From positions 84,974 to 148,973 of the forward strand of contig CAJQUW010002158.1 in NCBI GenBank assembly GCA_907163375.1: a DNA stretch of 64,000 nt. The letters run 5' to 3'. Below are positions 44,454 to 55,644 of this stretch, piece after piece. Source of the stretch: Prostheceraeus crozeri. Its lineage: Eukaryota; Platyhelminthes; Polycladida; Euryleptidae. Within the stretch, counting starts at the first letter, position 1; every line of letters starts with the position of its first letter. Under the pieces are notes generated by a model. That model was not told the DNA's origin and ran no database searches. It saw nothing but the letters and a program-made list of their open reading frames with translations. A program made the position numbers and the translations under genes.

Positions 44454-45214
44454 TAGGGATGCGTAGTCGGAGTCGGAGTCTGAGTCCCGGAGTCCTATCA
44501 TTTTTGCTGGAGTCGGAGTCCTATCAAATGATAGGACTCCAGCCTATAACTAGACCCGAAATATAATACAAGCAAATTATTTATTCTCGTGCATGGCTGT
44601 CACTGTCTTGATGTCAATTTTCTCCGTCAAACAAAAGTGCAGTCGAGACAGCAGTGCATGTAAAGCTTGTAATAGTTGAGGGAATGAATCGTGATAGTGA
44701 AAAAAGGATTGTCTTTTCACTCGGTGATTTAGTAGAGAAGACAAGCCTTCCTAGCCTCGATCACACCTACACGCCAAAGGTCACATCAGAGACAAAAATG
44801 AAATACTAGTTTGTTTGAGAACATTATCTCTTGCCCTCATGTTAATCGTGTGTGATGGCTCCTCTAAAGCGCATATTAAAATCGAAGTGTACTCATATCT
44901 TTTGGAGAAGGATGGGGCTTTTCCTGCTTGGTAGAGACTGAAGAAAAGCCGTGTAAAGCACACATCAACAAGATGGGAGGAGCTAAGTCGCATGCATCTA
45001 ACTAAATCATCAAAACTTTCATCAAAACTGATTGATAATTGATACAGCAATGATTGTTCAGGTAAGCCTATAATGATCTATGATGTAGGTTACCAGTTGA
45101 TTTTTAAAAAAAAACTACATAGGCTCTATATACTTGCCACCCGGAGTCGGAGTCCTATCAATTCCCGAAGTCGGAGTCGGAGTCCTATCAAAATGATAGG
45201 ACTCCGCATCCCTG
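44454..45214. mobile_element. hAT-type MITE with GGAGTC arrays at both ends
   Basis: Inverted ends TAGGGATGCG (44454) and CGCATCCCTG (ending 45214; read inward CAGGGATGCGGAGTCC) are typical of hAT termini. Immediately inside each end are runs of GGAGTC hexamers (about 44465-44545 and 45136-45205), partly alternating with ATGATAGGACTCC. Flanks GCAAGTAG and GCAGGTAA match at 6 of 8 positions, compatible with an aged 8-bp duplication. The interior (minus ORF 44781-45050) is not recognisable. Confidence 0.65.
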
Positions 45215-46728
45215 GCAGGTAACTTGGACTTAACTGACTAAGATGCCTACTGGACGGCAGCTAACTGGCTCATTACTTGCTAAGTACTTGTTGATATTTA
45301 GTCGGATGACTTGGTCAGTACTTAGTAAGTTAGCTCAATTTTTTTCTACTCGGGTAGGACAGTGGATTTTGACTGCATATGTGACGACTAAAATCCGTCT
45401 ACAAAGTAGCCTTTAATTCGAAAAATGACATCTAAACATCTTAAAATTCATCTATTTTAAAGGCACCCCTAACAGACACATGCAACGACTTGTTGATTAC
45501 TTTTGCAATCGAAAATTTCTCGACTTTTTATCGTCTTACGCTGTATTTTCGCATTTTTCTTTAAGGAGATGCAAATTTGAAGACCGCGAGTATTTAGTTA
45601 TATCAAGGCATAGAAACATCATTTAAATGTCACAGGAAGAGAGTATTGAAACCAGTGATCTCGATAATAGTTTAATGATTGAAGTATTGAGTGACATTTG
45701 CTTGAGGAATTTTACTTTATCAGATCCGACGGGTTGCATCCGGTCATTTCTTCTGCTAAAGCATTTATTATAGGATGTTTTGAAATCCATGTGCACTCGT
45801 TGACACTACCAACTGCTCCAAAATCGCAAAAGTAAGTCAGTATTTCTCGTTTGATGACAAAAGGTCAACAACGAAGCGATTCAACTTACAGTACATGTGA
45901 CATACATACTCATGCATGAATAATCTTAAACTTGATTTCCTTCAAAGCTAGCCATATACATTACTGGAGAATTTACTCTTGTTTCCCATGTCAACATAGG
46001 GCCTAGCGGTCAAATTTGATCCCAGTCTATTGTTGATTGTCATCTACACGTACATGTACATGCAGACTAGTATCTAACTGAATGTCATAAAATATAGGCT
46101 ACTTTTTGACTGAAACAGCGAATCGAGATTGCCAATATAGCCAGGGGTGACGTCTTAACCCATTAGGGAAGTGTTTCCGATAACTTATCAAATGCATCTC
46201 CAAAGTTTCAAAAGCTGGCGACGTATAGTTTAGGCACATCGGGTGCGAGAGATTTCCTGTGTGTGGGGAGAAACGTTTACTTTCCTATTAAGTGTGCCAA
46301 TGATTTTCGATTATGATGACCTTCCATTTTTATTTATAGGAAAAACCAAGGCCACTCGCATGAATAAAGTCAGCAATTCTTAATAGCATTGACCAAAGTA
46401 TGCGACTGCAGGAACACTGACATTATAAAGCATAATATATGTTTGGCTCCATAAAAACTGGAAGAAACATCGATATACATTTAAAAAACATGTTCACAAT
46501 GAAGAAGTGAGGACTTCGGCTGAGATGATAAAATTTGAAGGAGTCCACATCATATTTCACTTTTCATATTTGTGCTTGATTTTGCTACGACAAAAAATGT
46601 ATAGCAACATAAATCTCATGCCTATGAATTCATTGGCCAGTAACCAAAACACAAGTAGGCTACTGCAATTGAAATGAAGTGAAAGTCTCTGAGTCGTCTT
46701 GATAGCTAAATGATGTGTGAAAACAGAT
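45215..46728. other. No recognised gene
   Basis: AT-rich sequence; no coding or repeat structure recognised up to the start of the long-TIR transposon. Confidence 0.4.
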
Positions 46729-47081
46729 CACGGTGACACAGAAGACCGATCAAGCCAACAAAAATGTAACCCCTCTATACTTTCCATTTTCTCATTCTAT
46801 ATGAACAACACATACTCACTATGATGGTCACTGAAATTGTAACCTAGCTATTTGACTTTTAGAGCCATTTTTTTAAAATGGCGTCAAAAATCATTTTTAC
46901 AGCATTTTTGGTGACAAATATTGTGACATGCTATGCCTGATTTGCATTTTTAAGCAATTTTATCAACGTCTCGCAGTAGATTTATATCAAACAATAATGT
47001 ATGAACCGTTTGATGATGCTACAGGTGTAATCCCTTGTATTGGACCCAGTAAACCCCTAAAATACTACTTACTAATATTAA
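46729..47081 (+). repeat. Left terminal inverted repeat with RSS-like end
   Basis: The outermost bases are CACGGTG (46729-46735), one change from the recombination-signal heptamer CACAGTG. After 22 bp comes ACAAAAATG (46758-46766), matching the RSS nonamer ACAAAAACC at 7 of 9 positions. The right TIR (50043-50392) has the same heptamer, spacing and nonamer-like block. Confidence 0.7.
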
Positions 47082-47405
47082 GAAATATATGAATACGAGT
47101 AAAAACAACAATTCATCTCCTGAGCCATTCTTTATCACTACCATTTCAGAGCAATATTCACATTCCATAATAAAACATTAATTCCATAGTAGGGGATTGT
47201 CTTCTAGGCCAAACATACACGTACATTCCACAATTTTTCATATTCAAAAAGGCCTAGGCCAGCTTTCTATATTAACTTTTTCAAAAAATGGTAGAAGCCA
47301 ACATGCACACTGAAAATACAGTAGGCACAGTGTATGTAGACAAAAAGTACAATGTGCGTCACAATCCATCTTCAAATGGGCTCTATTGGATGGGAGCAAT
47401 TGTTA

Positions 47406-49448
47406 TTACAGGTGCCTGCCATTATATCGAATGATGGCGGCGAGCAAATTGTTTCCATAATTCTTGTTTATAATGTCCACTTTTCCGCATTGGACCCATG
47501 CTGCATGGAAATCCTGGTGAACGGATTCCGATGCTTGTTCACTGTAGGGGCCAAGTGGAGCTTTGTGAAATAAGCAGAATTGGATAACATGCACGAATAA
47601 CACATGGACAGATGTAGTAACACTTATTTCCAAATCCAGGTAAGCTTTTCGAAAGTATCTTATCCGCTCAACAAACCCACCATTCAACACCGATACGAAA
47701 CAAGCAATCCGTACTTCATTCAAGCATTTCAAACACTCAGCAAACTTCAGCAGTCTCCTCGAGTCTTTTCGAGCACGTACTAGTATAGATTCAAAAACAT
47801 GAACATTCTGCAGAATCTTTTTACATGCATTCCCTGTAAATTCTCCCCCATGCAATTTGGGTCGAATGATTCCTAGATCAGTGTAAAACTGAAATGCCAC
47901 CTCTTCACTCACAGGCTCCATCTCCTTGAGGATTTTGTTTGTAGTCCTCAGTAAGAGATGGAGCTCTGGTGGTGGGATGTGATGGATAAACAAATTGCTG
48001 TCATCACCGAACACAAGAGGTGGATGGATATAGTTCTTGAAGTCCTTGGCCTGGACTTTATCACTATGCGATCTTTCGCACTGAAAGTCATTCGCGAAAT
48101 TTCTCACTAATCCCAGTAACCGGACATGATGTTGCGACTCCGAGTCCTTGCCGAACTCCCGCTTTGGACATACACACCAAAGGCATGGATGTGTAGAACC
48201 ATGCGCCTGCAATCCTGCCACAATATTGGCCAACTTCAAGTCCAATGCATACATACAGTTCATGCTCACTTGTTGAATGTTGAGAATTTCCAAAATTCAA
48301 AGAACGTTGATATACGATTCTTTCACATCTTGAACGATGGCGATGATGAAGATTTTCTTTACACAAGTGTTAGCGAAAGAGTCCTTAGGATGTGGCGTCT
48401 CAACATCCTCATCCACGTACACACAGGCAGAATTTGAGGAAACCGCCGCCCCCATCGATTCCTATCTTCACGTTGCGATTGTCTAGGTCAATATCCCGTT
48501 TTGATGAAATAGTGTCTATAAAATCTTCCACATCTGTGCAATAGACAACCTCACGAAGTTCCTCTTTGTTGTTGCCCGTATCTAGTTTCATGAGTGTGAC
48601 AGAAAAGTACTTGGCGAGTTGTTGATCTCGATCGTGCAAGAACTGAGGTGTGTGTGTGCTTGAACGGCATTTCGGTTATGGGAAATGCGACGGATGAGTG
48701 GCAATAATTTGCGATGAACGCTGCGATTTGAAGTTCCAAGGGCCAGTTGTAGACTGCTGATGTCCGATGAAGAAAACGTCGTTGTGTCCTCTTTCGGGTT
48801 CACATTGATCTTCAATGGAAATGGTCCTGGACTCTTCAGCTTGATGCTTTTCGCACTTTCATCCTTCACCTTGTCACTGATGACTCTATAGGCCACCACC
48901 TCTTTCGTACGTTCATCGACGGATTCACACATATCAATCAAGTTCTTTCGCAAGTTGGATAAGTTGCACCTGTGTGAAATCCCACGATGAATGATGCCTT
49001 TACAATGAAGGCACATTTTCACTGCAGCACACATTGACGTTTGGTTATTGGAGGAATCGGATGACGGTCGTCCTCTCTTCCTGTTGGAGACCAACTTGGA
49101 CTTGGTTCTCGCGACGTTGCAAATTTCGCACTCACAATATCGACTTTCATCCAAACGAAGGTGACGCACGTGGGGAAGGATGTCATCGAAGTCGTAGGGA
49201 TCAGGCAAATCATGAACAGTCTTTTTCCCATTCTCGAGATCATATAGATCTCTTCGACATTTGCTGCAAATGGAATTTGGGCAGCATCGCTCTTCGGGGT
49301 CAAAGTTGCTGATGAAGAAGTCCCTTATTCGCTTTGGCACAATATCAGTCAACGAATAACCACCTTTATCCATGCAAACAATGCACACTTTGTCTCTGTT
49401 TTGATCATGAGTCAGGAATCTTTGGTGATGAACCGAAGCCGTGGCCAT
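47406..49448 (-). pseudogene. RAG1-N-terminus-like zinc region fused to an RNase-H-like transposase
   Basis: From ATG 49448 the first part has three CxxC pairs in the order known from the RAG1 N-terminus: CIVC, ICSKC (after RIRDFFISNF), and CEICNVAR, close to the C-D/E-I-C-N-x-A-R of RAG1. A C2HC finger CLHC...HRC follows. After one frameshift near 48655 the transposase core begins: KIGIDGGGGFLKF (first D). After another near 48420, V-Y-V-D-E-D and the run to YINVL precede a TGA, then LDLKLANIVAGLQAH and HPCLWC (second D plus zinc pair). PPELHLLLRTTNKI and finally YSEQASESVHQDF (catalytic E) and YNGRHL end at 47406. Two frameshifts and one stop inactivate it. About 680 codons in total. Uncertain: the RAG1 link rests on motif order seen by eye. 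Confidence 0.75.
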
Positions 49449-50396
49449 TTCGTTGAAATGTGAAAAGCTGAAATTATCTTGTTTCTTGGCAAGTAGCAAT
49501 CGATAAAATTCAAATGTGAACTGACAACAACAAGCAGATCTATTCAGCGCAATGCAGAAAGCCAAACATAGAAATCTGGTCGACCGCCTTTCTCGTGCGT
49601 GCTACACAGAGAAAGACTCACGCGACGAGTGACACAGTGATTCTGATTTTGCTTAAAGAGATCATCAGAGATATCCATGCTTAGGTACCACAGGTTTGTA
49701 AATGCAGTGTAATACTATCAACATCCAAAAAGTGACAAAATAACCCTGCAATTGCCGAATTGATCATGAATATGCGTATGATGTAGACCTACAAAGCAAA
49801 ACTAATTTACGTAAGCAGCAAGCAGTAAGACTAATTTACACACAACACATACCGGTGCTTCGATCAGGTCAGTAGGCCTACATGTATAAGCTTACAAAGA
49901 TGCTAGTTGAATAGGCTATTACTATCCATGTGCACAAATAGGTTTACATAGGCCAGAAATCTAGTATTTTTGTACTATAGTATGTATACACAAGAATACA
50001 ATGAATTGATTAGCTTTGTTACATTTAATTCCTGCTACTTAATATTAGTAAGTAGTATTTTAGGGGTTTACTGGGTCCAATACAAGGGATTACACCTGTA
50101 GCATCATCAAAACGGTTCATACATTATTGTTTGATATAAATCTACTGCGAGACGTTGATAAAATTGCTTAAAAATGCAAATCAGGCATAGCATGTCACAA
50201 TATTTGTCACCAAAAATGCTGTAAAAATGATTTTTGACGCCATTTTAAAAAAATGGCTCTAAAAGTCAAATAGCTAGGTTACAATTTCAGTGACCATCAT
50301 AGTGAGTATGTGTTGTTCATATAGAATGAGAAAATGGAAAGTATAGAGGGGTTACATTTTTGTTGGCTTGATCGGTCTTCCGTGTCACCGTGAGAT

Positions 50397-51904
50397 ATCA
50401 AAAACGCAGATGTTCAAAAATTTTCATGGACCACAGCGACACGACGCATTTGCGATTGAGGCGTGCAGAAAACATACAAATATGCTCCACAACCGCTGTA
50501 TGCCAAATTCAAACTTTGTAACGATTGAAAGTTTGATCAAATATATACAATACATTGCTTGTATGTCTGAAGTAAGCCACGAAAAAACAGATTTTCTGTT
50601 TAACAGAAATTTAATTAGCAATTTATAAACATATAATGCAACTTATGAACCTATAAGATTTTAGTTGGAAAATAAACTGCCTACTACTGTCAATGTCAGT
50701 AGAAGTAGGCCTAAACATGCCTACATTCAAACTGTGAGTATATTGATTTTCCTGATAAAAAATTAGCAGAAACTTAGGCTATAGATGTTTCTAAGAACGC
50801 TATTGTTATTGAAATTGAACTACTATGCCCCTTCCTTGTGGCATTTTTATCAAATGTGAGTTTTCTTTACTTGATAGGCCTACATGCTTGGAATCTTCAC
50901 AATTATATTTCCATTATCATTCCATCTAAACAATAGAGAATCTGGGTCATGAACAAAATGACCTCGCCTTCTGATCTTTTTCGCGAATGTTTTAATGGAG
51001 CATTGGCAGTTTACTTTCCCTAATTCGAAAAGACATCTCATACATCTATCTATCAATCAAAGAGAAGCTATATTAAAAAGGAAATTCAATCCTAATCGAT
51101 TGCTGGAATTTTCTTGCCAAGCAGTCCATACTCTGCTCAATCTTGGCATTTTCCCAAAGAGATGCAAGATTTAAGATTATGAATCTTCATCGAAATGACT
51201 TATTTGAATGTATAGCACTCACTACCAACGATGGTCAAAGATGACATTCACGCTTTGTGCTTATCGCAGCTTGCTTTATCAATCTTGATTTTTTCTATCA
51301 TATAGGGGTGTGTATGTGTAGCTAATTTTGCTAACATTATAAAAAAACTGTTATCGCATATTTCAGTCAATTGTTGTAAACTGATAGTAAAGATTCAACT
51401 CAACCTACATGAAAGTGCACACATCTGTTCACACGCATGATATCCTGCGTGCTGCTAGATCAACCTCTTGATTCCATGCTATGACTGAAGTCCGATTTCT
51501 ACTTGCACGTATGTTTCATTTATCCATCAAATAGATAAAAAACATTCAGTTTAAAAATATTTTCTTAAATATCGAAGCTTCACCAATGATCATGTTGGAC
51601 AATGAAATTTACATGCAATTGAATATTTACATTAAATGCTAGTAATTTTGCCATTATAGAACAATTACCAAGTAAGTGAGTATACAAAATTGTGCTGCAA
51701 AAAATATCAGATCTGCCTCGCATTTGTCTTAGAACCACTCAAAAATCATAGTGACAAAGTTCCCAGAGCAAAAATTTAGAAAACTTCCTCACGCAGGAAA
51801 TCCTGCGTCTGAGCGTTAATGGGTTAAACGTTAGCCGGTAATCGACTTCTAAATTCTAAACTTCAAATCTGTTTCTTTAGCCTACTTCTTATCAAACCAA
51901 CGCG
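50397..51904. other. No recognised gene
   Basis: AT-rich sequence between the transposon and the inverted-arm structure. The ORF at 50368-50628 has no recognisable content. Confidence 0.4.
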
Positions 51905-52400
51905 TCCATTTCGTTGAATTCAATAAGGACGACTAATGGTACTTCTATTCCTTCACATCTTGACACTCGCGAATTTTGCATCGCCAACGATCGTCTCTCG
52001 TTCTTGAGTGTAGTCTCACTTCATCACCACCATCGCAAAAGCGCTGAGTATGTAAAATTCCTCTGGTGTGGAGAAAATTTCCAACACGTGTTTTGTCGCT
52101 CACTGCATGCAGTCAACGATTCCATGAAGTTCATGACCACAAATATGTCTGAAGTTTGTCTTCGGACCGACCAATTGCGTGTTATGATTGAAGAGCGATT
52201 TACTAACAGCTTCTGGAGCTCTCTTACAGTGACGCTGTCTCCAATGAACGGAGGCGATTTTGTGACTTGATTCGTCAACGACTTGACAACGCCATTCCTC
52301 TTGCTTATTCTTGAAAATGACTGCACAAAAATGTAGTCGAAATATATTGACGAAACCTAAATTTTGATAACAATTTGCAACTTTGCTTTCCAAAGAGGTA
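51905..52400 (+). repeat. Left arm of a large inverted repeat
   Basis: This ~500-bp arm is matched, inverted, by two separate segments: 53215-53455 (which pairs with 52200-52400) and 54455-54700 (which pairs with 51905-52140). The shared translations include NGVVKSLTNQVTKSPPFIGD in one strand and DTREFCIAND in the other. Neither is a family I recognise, so the arms may be noncoding. Confidence 0.75.
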
Positions 52401-53214
52401 TTGAACATAGAACGGCGCATGCAAAGGCATTTTAATAATATTTTGCATGAAAATTTCTTGTTTGGCATCATATTTTACCTGCTACGTATGCGTGTCTGCA
52501 CATGCACATACATGCTTTAAAACATATATACAGAGCCCGACGCGTTTCATCCTCAGACGTTATCAAGGGCCTTAAAGTTGTTCAACTAGGCGAAGGGTTA
52601 AATAGTAAAAGTGAGCAGATCATCTCATGCTTTCTGTTCAAGAGAGGTTTATCATTGGCTATGTATGTGACGACTTCCAGACATCTTCGTTTGAGCTGAA
52701 TTACGTTGTTTCTTAGAATGGAAAGTCACAGCTCTTCATTTGTATACCACTTAGATTGCTGTGATCTTTATTAGCATGTTCAGACAGAGAACTTTTTTGA
52801 TCGCGATTTTTCAACATTCGCGATTTTATGTTGATGTTCAACATATCTATATTTAAGTGAACGACAAGTTTGACTGATATAATTTTTATTTTAAATTTTG
52901 CAATTAAAATCATAAACAATATAGTTATCGCTACAGGTAAATCTGGGTCCCACAACAGAACACACATAGCAATGACATGCACTGTTAGGAGAACCGCGTT
53001 TTGGAGTATACTTGCCAAAATTTTACCCAGCTTAGAAGTTACGCGGATAGGGAATTAAAATTTTTTAGCTTAAGTTTTCATTTCTCTGCAAAATTTATCA
53101 TTAACAAAATCTAGAGACCATTAACAAATTTTTCATTGTTTTGAAGACTAGATTTGCTGTCTTTAGTTTTGCAATTAGTATTATAGAAACCATTCCTGTT
53201 AAAGAAGCTTAGGA
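52401..53214. other. Spacer of the large inverted repeat
   Basis: AT-rich, no gene recognised. It contains the hammerhead-like motif at 52535-52570. Confidence 0.45.
52535..52570 (-). ncRNA. Hammerhead ribozyme-like motif, U3/A8 variant
   Basis: Minus strand: stem I GCCC (52570-52567) with GGGC (52538-52535). The core is UUGAUAA (52566-52560), stem II about GUC/GAU with loop UGAG, then GAAA, stem III C-GC-G and cleavage triplet GUC. Position 3 is U and 8 is A, the same double change as at 36849 and 43543. No Penelope coding sequence adjoins it. Confidence 0.5.
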
Positions 53215-54700
53215 AAGAAGCTCTAAGGAAAGCAAAGTTGCAAGATGTTATCAAAATTTAGGTTTCGTCCATACATTTCGACTACATTTTTGTGCAGTCA
53301 TTTTCAAGAATAAGCAAGAGGAATGGCGTTGTCAAGTCGTTGACGAATCAAGTCACAAAATCGCCTCCGTTCATTGGAGACAGCGTCACTGTAAGAGAGT
53401 TCCAGAAGCTCTTAGCAAATCGCTCTTCAACCATAATACGCGATTGGTTCAGTACTTCCATTCTCCCCTCTCCCACATGCCACAATATTTCCGGTTTCGC
53501 CAAATTTCGTCGAACTTAGTCACGTTGGGTTAATGATAGGCTTGTGCTGTCAAGAAAGATAGCACAAGCAGCACTGAGAAGTTTTACCTCAACCCTGGTA
53601 TGAAGGATTGGTCCTCTGGAAGCTAATTGGAATATAAAATCCGAAACCAAAGTTCAGACACATTTGTTCAGACTTGTGTCAATTACTCATGAAATAGATA
53701 TAATTGATTGCAACAACAAATTGTTTACCTAAAATTGTAATTGATTACAATTATCAATTACATCTTTATCAATGTAATTTATTACAATTACAAATTACTC
53801 AGTTTTTTAATTACATTTCAATTACTTTGCAATTACTATAGATATTTGCCAGCATTGCACTATTCGTTTTTCCCAACACTTCTCTTCCTGGGCGGATATA
53901 CAAGGATGAATCACTACTGCTCTCCGGAATAAAGACTACGAATATAGCTTTGATATGCAATTGCCACCTTTTCATTCCTCCCAAGAACTTTCACCACACA
54001 TCTCTAATGCAATTCAAGCTGAAGATGCAGTACTGTGATATCGAGACTTGTGGCTTCTAGGAGATTTTGTTCCGATTGCAATTCATCTCCGCTACGGCTT
54101 CAATTGATTTAACGACTTAAATTGTGGGTTCTTGAAGAATTTATGTGCCTCTCATTTTCCGAGGAAAAGTTAATAGTACTAGTTTTCTGGTTTACATTTT
54201 CCGATCAGCAATTGGAGGGAGAAAGAATATCGCAACACCGCCACTTAATTTAGATTTTGACAATCAGCTTCATGCGTAGTAAATTTCCTTCTTCGAAAAA
54301 TTTCTGGTAGTTGTACATCCGGTGCACATCGAAGTATTTCGATCGAGTATCATCGACGAGGAGAGTAAGATAATTTACAATTTGTGCTAATGAAATTGCA
54401 ATTACATCTCAATTATATGGCTAAAATTGTAATTGATTACAATTACAACACAAGTCTGGTGATCATGAACTTCGTGGCATTGTTATCTATAGTGAACGAC
54501 AAAGCAGGTGTTGCAAATTTTCTCGAAACCAGAGGAATTTTACATACTCAACTCTTTTGCGACGGTGGTCCTGAAATGAGGCTACACTCAGGAATGAGAG
54601 AGGATCGTTGGCTATGCAAAATTCGCGCGTGTCAAAATGTGGAGGGCAGAGGGAAGAATAGAAGAACCATTGGTCGTCCTTATTGAATTCAGTTGGGGTT
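53215..54700. repeat. Right arm of the large inverted repeat, split by ~1 kb insertion
   Basis: Segments 53215-53455 and 54455-54700 are the inverted partners of the left arm. The intervening ~1 kb (53456-54454) is absent from the left arm and is probably an insertion. It has AATTACAATTAC-rich edges (53730-53840 and 54390-54450) and no recognised coding sequence. Confidence 0.65.
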
Positions 54701-54894
54701 TTCAAAGTATGTCTACACACACCACCATCCCATTTTTGTCGGTGAAACTCATCAAATATGATGTGCATACATCGGAATTGACAATGCGTAAAACTCTCCT
54801 CTCAAAGAGAAGCCAAAATAGTTGCAAAAGATTAAAGTAATCAAATATACCTTGAATATTCTCGTAAGCATATCAGACAAGCAAAGGTGGACAA

Positions 54895-55135
54895 CCCGCA
54901 TCCGCGCGGGTATGCGGATAATCCGTATCCGCGCGAATGCGGTTGCGGGTTGAAAAAAATCAATAAGGCGGATGCGGATGCAGTTGCGGGTTGACATTTT
55001 TCGGAAACGCGGATGCGGATGCGATTGCGGGTTGAAAAAATTCAATAACGCGGATGCGGATGCAGTTGCGGGTTGACATTTCTCGGAAACGCGGATGCGG
55101 ATGCGGTTGCGGATATAATCTTTTTGATCCGCATC
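54895..55135. repeat. Subterminal GCGGAT array, left end of hAT
   Basis: Repeats of GCGGATGCGGATGCGGTTGCGG alternate with GGTTGAAAAAATC. The opposite array at about 58290-58465 has the same core in the same outward-facing arrangement, suggesting transposase or host-factor binding sites. Confidence 0.85.
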
Positions 55136-55644
55136 CGCAGAATAGACTGAATAGTACAAGAATACGTTAAGACAGCCAATACATTGTTCAGACAAAAGTG
55201 GTTTTGATTTAGGGTAAGTGCATTGAGGTTCATTATCCAAAGTTTATTGTTAACCGTTCAGGCCTGTGTGATCGCTACCTCAAAAGGTATTCGACATCAC
55301 ACATTCATACACACCAATACACTGTATGAATTCTGTACTTGCCTTGGCTTGCGGTCTAGTGTGAGTATAGAATAAAACTCTGTGGGTAAAACCAATGACT
55401 TTAGAACGCGTAGTGCGTGTGGTAGAACAAAACGTCCCATGAAATTCGATGAGGAAGAATGATATTGATACGTCACAAGATGACGTTGTGATGTGAGTAT
55501 TGATTCATTTATCTCACTGCTGAGTGCTCTAAGACTGCAGTCGCATTGATGGGCAAGTCAGTTTCCCACCTATCATTCACCTGCAGGCAGCTCACAACAC
55601 AAGTCGCAACTGAACACATGGATTAATTTACGGTTGAAAACAGA

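Larger units (their letters stand above)
46729..50392 (-). mobile_element. 3.66-kb DNA transposon with ~350-bp TIRs and RAG1-N-terminus-like gene
   Basis: Bases 46729-47081 and 50043-50392 are inverted copies with very few differences, so the insertion is young. Both termini start CACGGTGACAC, and AGAT flanks the element on each side (46725-46728, 50393-50396), a 4-bp duplication. A single minus-strand gene (49448 to 47406) fills the interior. CAC termini and 4-bp duplications are, to my knowledge, features of Chapaev-type (CMC) elements, which are relatives of Transib/RAG transposases. The gene's N-terminus resembles that of RAG1, as described for N-RAG-TP elements in molluscs. Confidence 0.9.

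Noticed and set aside
25270-48300. Reassigned TGA codon (Trp)
   Set aside because: The stops occur only in decayed transposons with other lesions, one replaces Arg, and intact genes show no internal TGA.
51780-51830. piggyBac-like end (CCTGCGTCTGAGCGTTAATGG)
   Set aside because: It ends near TTAA-like bases, but no matching inverted end or second target site was found within range.
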